Origin: Nemania diffusa
Taxonomy: Eukaryota > Ascomycota > Sordariomycetes > Xylariales > Xylariaceae
Length of the DNA stretch: 64,000 nucleotides
Assembly: GCA_038501195.1 (NCBI GenBank)
Contig: JBBPUQ010000010.1
Coordinates: forward strand, 3,780,001-3,844,000
Direction: 5' to 3'
Shown: positions 25,165 through 39,529 of the stretch, one piece after another
How the letters are laid out: the number at the start of each line of letters is the position of its first letter
Position numbering within the stretch: position 1 is the stretch's first letter
The notes under the pieces: generated by a model
Told to the model about the DNA's origin: nothing
Databases searched by the model: none
The model's input: only the letters and a program-made list of their open reading frames with translations
Translations under genes and position numbers: made by a program

Positions 25165-28130
25165 ATTTGTTGTTTTTTTTATATAATTTTAATAATTTTA
25201 TATATAAATTTTTAAATTTATTATATTTAATTAATTCATTTTTATATTTATTTAATTTATTTATTTATAAAAACTTTTTTTTTAAATATAAAAATTAAAT
25301 AATTTTAAACTTTAATTTTAAATATTGTTTTTAAAAATATTATATTAATTATTAAATATTATAAAAAGTTATAAATAAATTTTAAAAATAATAAATATAT
25401 ATTTTAATTTAAATTATAATTTATTTTTTTTTATAATATTTTATATTTATAAAAAATAAATATCATTTTATTTATATTTAATATTTATTAATAAATATAA
25501 TATTTTTATAAACTTTAAAATAAATAATTTAATATTATTAAAAAATAATATAATATATAATAATATTTTAATATTAATTTTTTTTATAATATTTATTTTA
25601 TAATTAAATAAAATAATAACAATTTTATTAAATTTATTAATAAATATTTAAATATAATTATATTTATATTAATTTAAAAAAATATTTTTATTATTTATTA
25701 CTATATATTTTTAAATATTTTATAATATATATATTAAATATAATAATTTAAAAGTTTTTTTTTATTTTTTTATTATATTTATATTTATAACAATTATTAA
25801 TATATTAATATAAATTTTTTAAAATAAAAAGTTAATAATAATTTTATTTAAATATTTATATTAATTTATTATAATTTTAATAAATTATTAATAATAATTT
25901 ATATATTTTTTATAATAAAAAAGTTTAAATAAAAATTATTTTATTTATTATAGTTTTTAATATTATAATTTTTTTATTATAATTTTTTAAACTTTAAATT
26001 ATATTTTATTTTAAAATTAAATTAATTAAATTTATATTTTTTATAATTAATATTTTAATATAAATAAATTAAAAAATAGTTATAAAGCTTTTAATTATAT
26101 TTAATTTAATAAATATAAAAGTTTTTTTTTTTTAATTTTAAATTTTAATTATTAATAAATTAACTATTTTTTAAAAAAAATATAATAGTTATAATATTGT
26201 TTTTTTTTATATTAATATTAAAAAATAATATTAAAATTATTTAAAAAGTTTATTTATTTAATTTATTTTATTACAAAAGCTTTTTTAATTAATTAATAAA
26301 TTAATATTTAATAATTAATAATTAATAATTATTTAAATTATATATTTAATAATTTAAAATAATAATATTTAAAATTTTATATTATAATTAATATTTTTTA
26401 ATTTTATATTAAATAAATTTATTTATATAAAATTATAATTTTTATAAAATAATTAATAAATTTTTATTTATTATTTTTTTATTTTTATTAAATAATTGTT
26501 TTAATTATATTATAAAAAATATTTATTTTAATATATATTTAAATTTTAAATTTAAAAAAAGTTAATATTAAAACTAATATTATTAATTTTTTAATTATTT
26601 TTAAAATTTTTTATTATTTTAAATTTAAGTTTTATTTATAAGTTTTTTAAATAATTATATAAATAACTTAAAAATATTATTAATATAATAAATAAATATT
26701 TTTACAAAATTATAAAATTTTAAAATTTTAAAATTTTAAAATTTTTAATTTAAAATTATTGTAATTTTTTTAAACTTTATTTTAATATTTTAATAATTAA
26801 TAATAATAACTTTAAAATAAAACTTATAAATGTTTTTTTAAAAATTAATTTTATATAAATAATATATTATTTTTTTATATTATTTTTAATAGTTTAAAGT
26901 TTTATTAAAATAAATTAAAATATTGTTTATATATATATTAATAAATTAATTAAATAAATAATAAAATTAAATATTAATAAAATTTTATTATTATATAAGT
27001 TTTATTTTAAAAGTAAATAATAATAATATTTAATAAAAAAGTTTAATTTAATTTAAAATATAATTAAAAAATAAAATTTAATTATTAATAATAAATAATT
27101 AAAAGTTTTAATAATATTAAATTTTAAATAAATTTTTAATTTATAATAATTAAATAATATATATTTTAAATTAAAAGTTTAAATAATTTAATTTTTAAAA
27201 ATTAATTTTTTTATTAATAATTAATATAAAAGTTTTTATAAATTAAATAAAATTTAAATATATATAAAATAAATATTATATTTAAATTTATATTTAATTT
27301 AATAAATTTTAATTATAATAGTTTTTTTATTTATTTAAAAGAAATATATTAAATTAATATATAATATTATAAAAACTATTATTTTTAAATTTATTTTTAA
27401 ATTTTAAAACTATATTATAATTTAATTAAAATAATAATATTTTAATTAATTAAATTTTAAAAAGTTTTTTTTAAATAAATTAATTTTTTAAATATTAATT
27501 ATATTATTAATTTAATATATTTTAAAGTTTTATTAAATAAAAATAATATTAATTTATTATTAAAAACTTTTTATTGTTTTTTATATAAAAAATTAATATT
27601 AATGTTTTAATAAATATTAAATTAAAATTAATTTATTAAATATATTAAATAATTTTTAATAAAGTTAATTTAAATTATTTAAATAGTTTTATTTTAATTA
27701 AATTATTATTTTTATATTAATAATTTAAATTTTAAAGTTTTAAATTAAACTTTAATAAATATATTATTTAATAATATTTTTTAATTTAAATTTTTTTTTT
27801 AAATTTGTTTTACTTTATTATAAAATATAATATTATTTTTTAATTATTTTAATATAATAATTTATATTTTATTAAATTTAATTTTTAATAAAATAATAAT
27901 TATAAAAGAAAATTATATAAAAATAAAAATATTATTAAATTAAATAAATTATTTATATTAATAATATATTAAAATATTTTTTTTTAATAATTAATATTAA
28001 TAACTTTAAATTTTTAATTAAAAAAATAATATTTATTAATTTTTAAAATAATTTTTAAAACTTAATTTATTTTATTAATTATTTTATTATAATATTTCAT
28101 TAATAATATTACTTTTTTTAATTTAATATT
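25165..28130 (+). repeat. Left arm of a large inverted repeat
   Basis: This segment aligns as reverse complement with 37480-41535 once a roughly 1-kb insertion in the latter is removed. Anchors: 27340-27600 with about 38040-38300, 27980-28120 with 37480-37640, 26270-26370 with 39420-39520, and 25170-25290 with 41430-41535. No reading frames. Both arms are heavily A+T-rich and differ by transitions and small indels. Confidence 0.7.
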
Positions 28131-29375
28131 ATATAAAGTTTATAAAAAAAACAAAGTTTTAAACAAATAAAGCTATATTATATATAAAATCTATAAATAA
28201 AAAAATAAATAAAAAATTTGAAATTTTTTTATAAAAGAATTATTTATATATATATATATATAATAATTTAAAACAACAATAAATAAAATTATTTATTTAA
28301 TTATATAATAAAATTATTTAATTTATTTAAATAATTAAATTAATATTAATTAATTTATAATTATTTTTTTATTAAAAAAAGTAATTTATTTATAAATTAT
28401 AAAAATTAAATATATAAATTTTAATTAATTACTTTTTAATAAAAAAAAATCGCTTTAAATATTTATTATATTAATAATTATTAAACTTTTTTTTTAAATT
28501 ATAATATAGCGTTTTTATATATTAATATTGTTGCTTTTTTTTAATATTATATTTTAAATATATCTTTTATATATTTTTTTTTTTTATAAAATTAACAAAT
28601 TATTATTTTTATAAAATTTTTTAATAATTTATTTTAAACTATTTATAGCTAATTTTTTATTTTTAATAATAATTTTATTATATTTAAATTATTATTATAA
28701 AACTTTTTTAATAATAAAAATTAATAAAAGATTTTTAATATAATATTATTTATTATTAATATTTTAACTTTTTTAATTAATTTAATATTATAACTTTTAA
28801 TAATATAAATATATTATATATATTTTTTTTATTTTAAATTTTTTTTTATTTTTAAATTTAAATATTTTAGTTTTAAAATTATTACTTTTTTGTTTTATTA
28901 ATAAATTATAAAAATATTTTTATAATTAATTAATATAATATTAATTTATAACTTTTTAAAATAAAAAAACTTATAATATAAATATATTATTATTTATTTT
29001 TTAAAATTTTATAAATTTGTTATATTATTAAATAATTAAATTTATTTAAAAATTTATTAATTATTTAAAATTGCTTTTGTTTTAATATAAATATATAATT
29101 ATTTATATTAAAATTAAAGTTTTAATATTTTTTATTAATTTATATAATTATATAATATTATATATATTTTAACTTTTTTTTAATAAAATTTATAAATTAT
29201 ATAATTTTTTATATTTTATTTTAAACTTTAAATTATAATACTTTTTTAATTATTAATAAAGTTTTAAATTTTTTTTTTAAATATATAATTTCTTTAATTA
29301 AAATAAAATAATATTAAAAAATTTATTTTATTTTTATAAAAAAATAATTTAATAAATTTATAAAACAATTATATT
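28130..29375 (+). repeat. Older dispersed repeat, copy c, left part
   Basis: It aligns with 11265 to about 12440 in the same orientation and stops exactly where the left LTR of retrotransposon 2 begins. Its last five bases, ATATT (29371-29375), are one half of the target duplication. The continuation is at 35292. Confidence 0.65.
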
Positions 29376-29683
29376 TATTAATAGAACTTTTTATATATAT
29401 ATATACAAAAGGATTTAAAATAATCTATAAAGTTTAAAGTTTATTTTTAAGTTCTAAAGTTTTGTATTAATTTGTATATATATTTTACAAAAAGAAATAT
29501 AACTAAAAGAGTTATATATAGATTATTTACATATATATATATATAAAACCTATAGATTTTATAAATCTTAGTAAGTCTTTATATTTTTTATTTATTTAAT
29601 TATTTAATAAAAGTCCTAGTTTAAATCTTAGTTATATATATTTAATATATATATATAAGTTTTATTAAATTATTAGTTTAATA
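29376..29683. repeat. Left LTR of retrotransposon 2 (308 bp)
   Basis: It starts TATTAATAGAAC and ends TTAGTTTAATA. It aligns end to end with 34984-35291 with no net length difference; substitutions are predominantly C to T or G to A on this side, so this LTR is the more mutated one. Confidence 0.88.
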
Positions 29684-32600
29684 TTAAAGATTTTTTTTTT
29701 TATATAATAACTTTAGTTTTAATATTAATTAATTTTTTATTATTTTTTTTGTTGTTTAACTGATTTATATATACTTTTATTTATATAACTAGCTTATTTA
29801 TATTAACTAGCTTTTCTAATGCTTAATTAAATGTTTTTTTTATACAAATATTTGCTAAGTTATTTTTACTATCGATTCAATATATTTTTATAATTTTACA
29901 ATTTTTGTATACTTTTTAAAATAATATAATATTAATTATAAGTCGCTTTTTTTATATAATTTTTAATTTAATTAAACATTTATATAAAAACTTAAAATCA
30001 GTATATATAACTAGTAATATAGTTAATAATTTTATTATATAAATAATTTTCTAAAAAGTTATATTAAATGTAATAGTATAGTTAAATCTATTAATTATAT
30101 TATATAATTTATTTGCTAATATATTATATATAACTTGTTTATATTTGATTGAATTTTAATAAATAATATTACTTTTAATTATAAAAGTGTTTTTTATATA
30201 GCTTTTATTAATTAATATAATTATAAATTTAATTTAAAAACTTAAATTTTTATTATTTATAAATATTTTGTTAATAAAAATAAAAATTTTTATATAACTA
30301 AAATTTAAAAGTATATAACATAGTTTTTGCTATATATTGTTAATTTGTTATTATATTTATATATTTAATACTTTAATATTGTTTTTTAACAGTTTTTAAA
30401 TTTATATAGCAATTAACAAGTTATATAATGTTTTTAGTTAATATATCAATATAATATATACTTTTTAAACTTATTAAATAATATATTGTTAAAAATAATT
30501 TTTTATATAAAAGTTAATAATATATAGCTATTTAGCTTGTTTTTATTAAATAAAAAAAAAATTCTATTTATTTATTTAAATTTTGTTTTTATTAAATTTA
30601 ATAAAATATTTAAACATTAATTTTATTTTTAATTTTGTATAAAATAATAGTTTAGTTTTTTTTTTATATAAAAACTTTTTAAATATAATACTAAAAATAT
30701 TATCTATTTAAAGTTTTGTAATTATAAATTTATTAAGTTTTTTTTTAATATATAATAAATATAAGTTATATATAAATATTTTTATATTTAATTTTTAATA
30801 ATAATATTTGTAATAAATTTTATATTAATATAGCTTTAATTTAGCTAATCTATATAATAATTATATAATTTAAAATATAATATTTATAAAATATTTATTT
30901 TTTAGTTTTTTTAGCAAATAAATATAAATTTTTCAATTTAACTTATTGTACAACTATATATATATTTAAAAAATATTTTATAATTTTATATATATATTGT
31001 AATTTTAAATTAACAATAATTTTAAAACTATAATAAACTATTGATTTATATACTAAATTATTAATATTTATATAAAAATTTAAATTTTATTGTTGTTTTT
31101 ATAATTTTATATAATTAATTTGAACTTTTTATATAGTTTAGTTGTTTTATTTTTAATTTTTTATACAAGTTTAATTTAAAAAATTTTTATTTAGTTATAT
31201 TAGTTTAAATTATATTATATAAACTAAAATATATTTTAAATTATTAATGTATTTATTTCAGCTATATTTAATTATTTAAAAAGTGTATTAAATGTAATAA
31301 TTATACTGTTTTATTTTAATTATATAACTAAAACATAATTGTTAACTTTTTTTAGTATAAAATATTAGTTGTTAATAAATATAAATAACTTTTTTAGTTT
31401 ATTTTTGTATTAAAGTTATAACTATTTAACAGCTTAAAAAAAGTTATATAAAAAGTTATTTTTTTTATACAATAAATTAAATATAGCTTTTTGTTAATAA
31501 TATAGTTTAATTTATATATAATAAAACTTAGCTGATTTATTTATTATATTAACTATAATGTTACAATTTTCGATTGTAAAAATTTTATATAGTTTTGTTT
31601 AATTTTTATATTTTTTTTATATTATAATTTTACTTTAAAAAAATAAAAAAAATATTTTGTACAATAATACTAATTTATTTTTAGTTTATATAGCTTAGTT
31701 AATATTAACTTTTATATAAATATTTTTTAATATTTTTATAATTTTTTATATAGCTTTTGCTTTTTAAATAATTTTTAATAAAAAAAGTAAATTGCTATTA
31801 ATTTTAAAATAAGCTTTAAAAATTAACAAAATAAATATAAAACTATTTAGTTTAGCTATATTATTTAAAGCTTTTATAACTATTTATAATACTGTTTTTT
31901 TATTTATATAATAATTGATTTTTTTATATAAAATATTAAACATATAATAAAATAATATATATATTTGTTTAACTTTTTTAATAGCTTAATATGTTTTAAT
32001 AAGCATTTTTTTATATAAAGTTTTAACTAATTATATATTATTACAAAATTTTTTAAACAAAAAATTTGTACTAAAGTTATATATAATATAATTAAACAGC
32101 TTTTAATATACTAAAATTTAATATTAATATAATATATTTTAAATATTATATATATTTAAAAACTTTAAAAATTTAGTTGTTTAAAACAAAATATTTATAT
32201 TAATTACATATAAAGTTAGTTATTTGTTAATTTATATAATATTAATAACAATTTTATAATTAAAATTACATTTATTTTTTAATAAAAACTTAAATTTTTT
32301 TAAAGCTTGATTATATAATTAATAGTAGTAACAAAATTTTTTGATTTTTTAAAATACTAAAATATTAATATTATTATATTTAGCTTTTTGTAATAACTTT
32401 ATAAATCTTTTTATATAAAAATGTTTAAATTAATAATATAATTTTTAAAACTTTTATTTTATAAAATAACTTGTAACTTTTAATTAGTTAATATTAAAAA
32501 ACAAATGTTTTTATTTTTATATAATTAATACTGTTATATTATTTTGTTATATAATTACATTTTATATATTGTTAAAATAAACGTATAATTAGTTTATATT

Positions 32601-34983
32601 TTGCAGCAATAGTAAAAACAAAGTTAATATATTTAAAATATAAAATTTAATCAATTTAATTAATATTAAAATTGTTATAATATTTATAACTTTAAAGCTT
32701 TTAATATTATTAAATTAAATTGCTATATTGTTTAAAATTTAATTTATTTATATAAAAAGGTTTTTTTATATAAAAGTTTTAGTTTAAGCTTTTTTAATAA
32801 TTAAAACTTTAACTATATTAATATTTTATAAAATATTTTAATACTTTATACTATATTAACTATTTAAATAAAAATTGTTTAATATTAATATTTAGTTTTA
32901 AATATATATATTTTTTTTTGTTATATAATAAAAATATACTAAATTTATTAAAAATTAAACTGTTTTATTTCTAGTTTTAAAATCTAAATTATTATTAAAT
33001 TTATTATTATATAAAAAGTTTTTATTATTTTTATAATTTAATATAAATATATTATACTTTTTATATAATAAAGCTTTTTGTTTTAAAATATTATATATAA
33101 CAAAATATTGCTTTTTTGCTTTAAATTTTTTTTATTAATTATAGTTAATAAACTAATAGCTAAGTTTTTTACAAATAAAGTACTTTTTATTATTTCTATT
33201 ATTTTTATTATATAATTATTGTAATTTTTAATAAAAATTTTTTTTAAAGCTATAATTATATAATCGTTTTAAATATTTAATATTATATTATTTATTAACA
33301 AAATAAATATTTATTATATAGTAATAATTTATTTTTTAGTTAAAAAAAACTTATAGCGCTATTTACAAATTAAAAAATAAAACTTTATATATAAATGATT
33401 AATTAATTAAAGCAAGTTTAAGCTTAAATATATTAAAACATATTTATATAATTATTATATAAAGCAATATTTTTTTATAGTAGTTAAATTTTAAAGCATA
33501 TTGTATAAATTAAAACTTATTAATTATAATCTTTAATACTTTAAATATTGTTTTTATTAAATTGTTTTATTTTATTTATATAAAAATAATAATAGTTTAA
33601 TTAATTTAATATTAACTATAATTAACTGTTATATTAAAATAATTATTAAATATTATATAAATTTTGTTTTATTTATATATTAAACTAATATAATTAAAAT
33701 AATACTATTTAGTTTTTTTTTTTAATATAGAAAAAAATATTGTATAATACTGTTTTTTAATAATTTTAAATCAACAATATATTGAAATAAAAATTCAAGC
33801 TTTATTATATAATATATTATATAGCTTACTGCTATAGTTTTAGTTAAATCGCTATATTTTAATAAATATAATAAATTAAACTGTTTTAATTAAATTATTG
33901 TAAATAATTTAAATAGAAAAAAGTTTATATAACTGATTTTTATATGTAAATAAAAGTATAAAATATATAGTAGAAATTTTAAAAATAAATATAAGTTTTT
34001 AAATTTCTGTTTATATAAAAGAACTAAATATTTAATTATTTATATTATATATTATATAGCGTATTAATATTGCTAGCTTTAGTATAACTAGTTGTAATAT
34101 TAAAAAATCTGTTTATACAACAAAAAGTTCTAATATATTCTTTGGTATAAATGTTAAAACTAGTGCTATTTATATAAATATATTATTGTTTGATTTGTTA
34201 TTATTGTTGTTTTTATATTTTTTAAAAATATAAATAAATTTGTTATTATATATTATATTATATAATTAAATACTTAAATTATATTTAACTATAATACTAA
34301 ATTTTTGTTTAAATATATAATTAATATTTATAAATATAAATTTTGTTTATTTATTAAAATCTATTGCAAATATTTGTATAAACTATTTACTTTTAACTTT
34401 TAGTTATATATAATTATATAAATATTATATAAAATATATTGTTAATTTTATAAATTTTAAAAAAGTATTAAAATTAATAGTTATATTTTAATACTTTAGA
34501 TCTATTTTTTTTTTTTAAATTTTCATTTAAATACTGCTATTTTTAGCTATATTTTCGTATATAAAGTTATTTTTATTATATAAAGCTATTAAGTTGTTAT
34601 TTTGAACTTGTTTAATTGCTGCAGTTATTACTGCTACTGCTGCTTTTATTGTTAGTATTAACATAATTATAAAAAATAAAAAAGTAAAAGTTATAAAATA
34701 AATAAAATAGTTAAAAAAGTAAATATATAAAATAGCTTATAGTTTTGTTAATTTTTATATAAAAGTTAACTAAATTATTGTAAAAAAAACTTTAGCTTTA
34801 TAATAGTTAAACTTTGTTTGTTTAATAGTTAATTTAATATATTTTTAGCTAATTAACAAAAATAATAATTTATTTTTTATATAAAAAGAAAAAAAATATA
34901 ACATAAAAGTTATTTTTAATAATAACTAGTTTTTGCTTTTTTATTTTGTTAATTTGTAATTACATTTTGCAATTACTAATTAG

Positions 34984-35291
34984 TGTTAATAGAATTTTTT
35001 ATATATATATATATAAAAAAATTCGGAGTAATTTATAAAGTTTAAAGTCTGTTTTTAAGTTCTAAAGTTTTGTATTGATTTGTATATATATTTTATAAAA
35101 AAAAGTATAACTAAAAAAGTTGTATGCAAATTATTTATATATATATGTGTGTAGAACCTGTAAGTCCTGTGGATTCTAATAGGTTTTTATATTTTTTATT
35201 TATTTGGTTACTTAATAAAAGTTCTAGTTTAAGTCTTAGTTGTATGCACTTAGTGTGTATATATAAGTTTTATTAAGTCATTAGTTCAACA
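34984..35291. repeat. Right LTR of retrotransposon 2 (308 bp)
   Basis: It starts TGTTAATAGAAT and ends TTAGTTCAACA. It retains more G and C than the left LTR (for example GTGTGTAGAACCTGTAAG near 35147 against its A+T-only counterpart near 29541), which makes it the best reference for the family. Confidence 0.88.
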
Positions 35292-37060
35292 ATATTTATA
35301 TATAATTTATAATTAAAATTTATTTAAATTAATTATTTTAATAATAATTAATATAAAATTAAAATTATTAATTTAAATATTTATTTATAATTTTAATTTA
35401 TTTTATAATTTTATAATAATTTATAAATATTAAAATATATTAAACTTTTATAATTTTATATAATTTGTTTATAAAAATAAAAATAAATTAAAATTTTTTA
35501 TTAAAAATTAATATAATAAATATTTTAAAATTTTTAAAAAAGTTTTTATAATAGATTTATATAATATTTTTTATAATTATTTATATAATATATAATATAA
35601 ATTTTACTTTTTTTTCAATTAATTTATTATAATTAATATATTATTATAATTATTTTTATTTTTAAATATTTATTTAAAATTAATAATTAAATATTTTTAA
35701 ATATAATATAAAATAAAAAAAAAAAAAATTTATTAAATGTTTTATAATATAAAACTTTTATAAAATAATATTTTATATAATTAAAAATATATATATATTT
35801 TTTTTTTTTTTTAAATTATTAATAATAGTTTATAAAAAGTTTATATATTTTTTTTTTTTTTAAATATATAATAGATATTTTATTATATATTTTTTAAATA
35901 AATTATATTTATAAATATAAAAAATTAAAAACTATAAATCTTTTATTATAAATAATTAAATTGTTAATTAATTATTATAAATTATTATTATTAAAAATGA
36001 TTTTTTTATAATAAATTTTTATATTAAATTTTTTTTTGTTTTTTTTAAATATTTTTATAATTAACTAAAAATTTAATGAAGTTTTTATATTTTTTTATAA
36101 CTTTATAACAATTATTTTAATTTAATAAATTATTTATATAAATATATTATAAATAATATTATTTAATAATTAAAAAATTATTAAATGTTTTTATATTTTT
36201 TTTTTTTTATTATAGTATTAGTTAATATATTTTTTTTAAAAATAATAAATAATATAAAAATTATTTTATAAATAGTTTTATTTATTTTATTTATTATAAA
36301 TTTAAATATTATTTTTAATTAAAATATTATAAAATTTAATATTTAATTATTATTAAAAATAATTTAATATAATTATTAATTAATTTAAATTATTATTTTT
36401 TAAAAGTGAAAAATATTATAAATATGTTTTTATTAAAAACTTTATAATTTAATATAATATAATATAAAGTTTTAAAATAATATAAAATTATATATTAATT
36501 ATTTTTATATTTTTATAATAAAACATTTATAATTATATTATTAAAAATATTAATTTTAATTAAAATAAATAAATTACTTTTATAATATTATAATATTAAA
36601 TAAAATATAAAAACTTTTTTTAATTATAAAAATATTTAATTATATTTATTAATTTATAAAAACGCTATTTTTTTTTATTTAATTATATTATAAATTTAAT
36701 AATTTAACTATAGTTTTTTATAAATCTTTTATAAAAATTATAAAATTTTAACAAAAACTATATTTTTTTATAATAATAAAAACTTTTTAATTTTTTATTA
36801 TTTTTATTTTAATTAAATTAATTTAACTATTATTTATATATATATTATAAAAGTTATTTAAATAATTAAATAATATATTATTAATATATTTTTAAAATAT
36901 AATAAAATTATTAATTAAATTAAATAAAAATATTTTATATTTAAAAAATTTATAATATATATAAAAAATTATTAAGTTTTTTTATTTAAATTATATATAT
37001 ATTTAATTTAATAAATATATTAATTTTAAAAAGTTATAAAAAAAAACTAAGTTTTTTTAA
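35292..37060 (+). repeat. Older dispersed repeat, copy c, right part
   Basis: It resumes the alignment with copy b at about 12440 and follows it to about 14300. Its first five bases, ATATT, are the second half of the target duplication. After about 37060 the match to copy b is lost, and the inverted arm begins near 37480. Confidence 0.6.
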
Positions 37061-38740
37061 AATAATAAATATAAAAAATTAATTAATAATTAAAAAAAAT
37101 ATATTAAAACAATAATATTTATTTTAATTATAAAAAAAAAATATATAATTAAATAATGTTTTAAAAAAAACAATATATTAAGTATTTAAAAAATAAAAAA
37201 TTATAATAAATTAAAATTTAATAAATTTTTTAATTTTAAAAATTTAAAAAATAAATAAAATTAATAAAAACTTTTATATTAATTTAAATATTTATTATAA
37301 TTAATTTAAATAATTTAAATTATTAATTAAGTTTTTTTTAAATTATATAAATATAAATTAATAAAATTAATATTATAATTATTATTTTATATAATATTAA
37401 AGTTTAAATTAATTTATTAATTAATTAATAATTAATTTAAAAAATTAAATAATAATTTAAAATTAAAATTATTAAATTGAAAAAACTAATATTATTAATT
37501 AATTATTATAATAAAATAATTAATAAAATAAATTAAATATTAAAACTTATTTTAAAAATTAATAAATATTATTTTTTTAATTAAAAATTAAAAATTATTA
37601 ATATTAATTATTAAAATAAAATATTTTAATAAATTATTAATATAAATAATTTATTTAATTTAATAATATTTTTATTTTTATATAATTTTTTTTTATAATT
37701 ATTATTTTGTTAAAAATTAAAAGTAAAGAAATTATCGATTTAAAAATTTAATAAAATATAAACTAATATAATAAAACAATTAAAAAATAATATTATATTA
37801 TATAATAAAATAAAATAAATTTAAATATAAAACTTAAATTAAAAAAAAATGATTTTAAATATTATTATAAAATATTATAAAATAATATATTAATTAATAA
37901 TATAATTTAAAACTTTAAAATTTAAATTATTAATATAAAAGTTATTATTTAATTAAAATAAAACTATATAAATAATTTAAATTAAATTTATTAAAAAAAA
38001 TTTAATATATTTAATATTAATTAAATAATTAATATTAATATTTTATATAAAAAAAAATAAAAAACTTTTAATAATAAATTAATATTATTTTTATTTAATA
38101 AAAACTTAAAATATATTAAATTAATAAAACAGTTAATATTTAAAAAGTTAATTTATTTAAAAAAAAAAATTTTAAATTTAATTAATTAAAATACTATTAT
38201 TTTAATTTAATTATAATATAGTTTTAAAATTTAATAATAAGTTTAAAAATAGTAGTTTTTTTTAATATTATATATTAATTTAATATATTTTTTTTTTTAA
38301 AAAAAAAAAAAACTATTAAAATTAAAATTTATTAAATTAAATATAAACTTAAATATAATATTTGTTTTATTTATATTTAAACTTTATTTAATTATTAAAA
38401 AGTTTTATATTTATTTTTAATAAAAAAACTAGTTTTTAAAAAATTAAATTATTTAAATTTTTAATTTTAAAAATATATTATTTAATTATTATAAATTAAA
38501 AATATATTTAAAATTTTATATTATTAAAATTTTTATTTAATTATTATTAATAATTAAAATTTATTTTTTAATTATATTTTAAATTAAATTAAAAACTTTT
38601 TATTAAATAATTTTATTATTTAATTTAAAAATAAAACTTATATAATAATAAAATTTTATTAATATTTAATTTTATAATTTATTTAATTAATTTATTAATA
38701 TATATATTAAAAATATTTTAATTTATTTTAATAAAATTTT

Positions 38741-38906
38741 AAAATATTAAAAATAATATAAAAAAATAATATATTGTTTATATAAAGTTAATTTTTAAAA
38801 AAATATTTATAAATTTTATTTTTTAAAATATTAAAAATAATATAAAAAAATAATATATTGTTTATATAAAGTTAATTTTTAAAAAAATATTTATAAATTT
38901 TATTTT
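38741..38906. repeat. Perfect 84-bp tandem duplication
   Basis: The unit starting AAAATATTAAAAATAATATA at 38741 is repeated from 38825 with a period of 84 bp and no mismatch that I can see over about 80 bp. In contrast to the surrounding old repeats there are no transitions between the units, so the duplication occurred after most RIP had ended; it is also shorter than the length RIP is known to act on. Confidence 0.85.
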
Positions 38907-39529
38907 AAAATTATTACTATTAATTATTTAAATATAATTTTAAAAACTAATTAAAATATTAAAATAAATTTAAAAAAATTAAAACAATTTTAAATTAAAA
39001 ATTTAAAAACTTTAAAACTATAATATTAATTTAATTGTTGTTAAAATTTTATAATTTTATAAAAATATTTATTTATTATATTAATAATATTTTTAAATTA
39101 TTTATATAATTATTAAAAAAAAACTATAAATGAAAATTAAAATTAAAATAATAAAAACTTTTTAAAATAATAAAAAAATTAATTATATTAGTTTTAATAT
39201 TAGTTTTTTTTTAATTTAAAATTTTAATATATTTTTAAATAAATATTTTATATAATATAATTAAAAAAACTATTTAATAAAAATAAAAAAACAATAAATA
39301 AAGTTTTATTAATTATTTTTTAAAAATTATAATTTTATATTAATAAATTTATTTAATTTAAAATTAAAAAATATTAAAAATAATATAAACTTTTAAATAA
39401 TATTATTTTAAATTATTAAATATATAGTTTTAAATAATTATTAATTATTAAATATTAATTTATTAATTAATTAAAAAAATTTTTTTAATAAAATAAATTA
39501 AATAAATAAACTTTTTAAATAATTTTATA

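Larger units (their letters stand above)
29376..35291 (-). mobile_element. LTR retrotransposon 2, complete but RIP-degraded
   Basis: Direct repeats of identical length (308 bp; 29376-29683 and 34984-35291) enclose 5.3 kb. The target duplication ATATT lies on both sides (29371-29375 and 35292-35296). The left LTR has TA..TA ends, while the right LTR keeps TG..CA. The insertion splits an older repeat whose unsplit copy is at 11265-14300. No complete gag or pol frame survives. On the minus strand, close inside the right LTR, a frame of about 46 codons is open from an ATG near 34663, and an A-rich polypurine-like tract lies inside the left LTR; both suggest minus orientation, weakly. Superfamily not determined. 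Confidence 0.88.
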
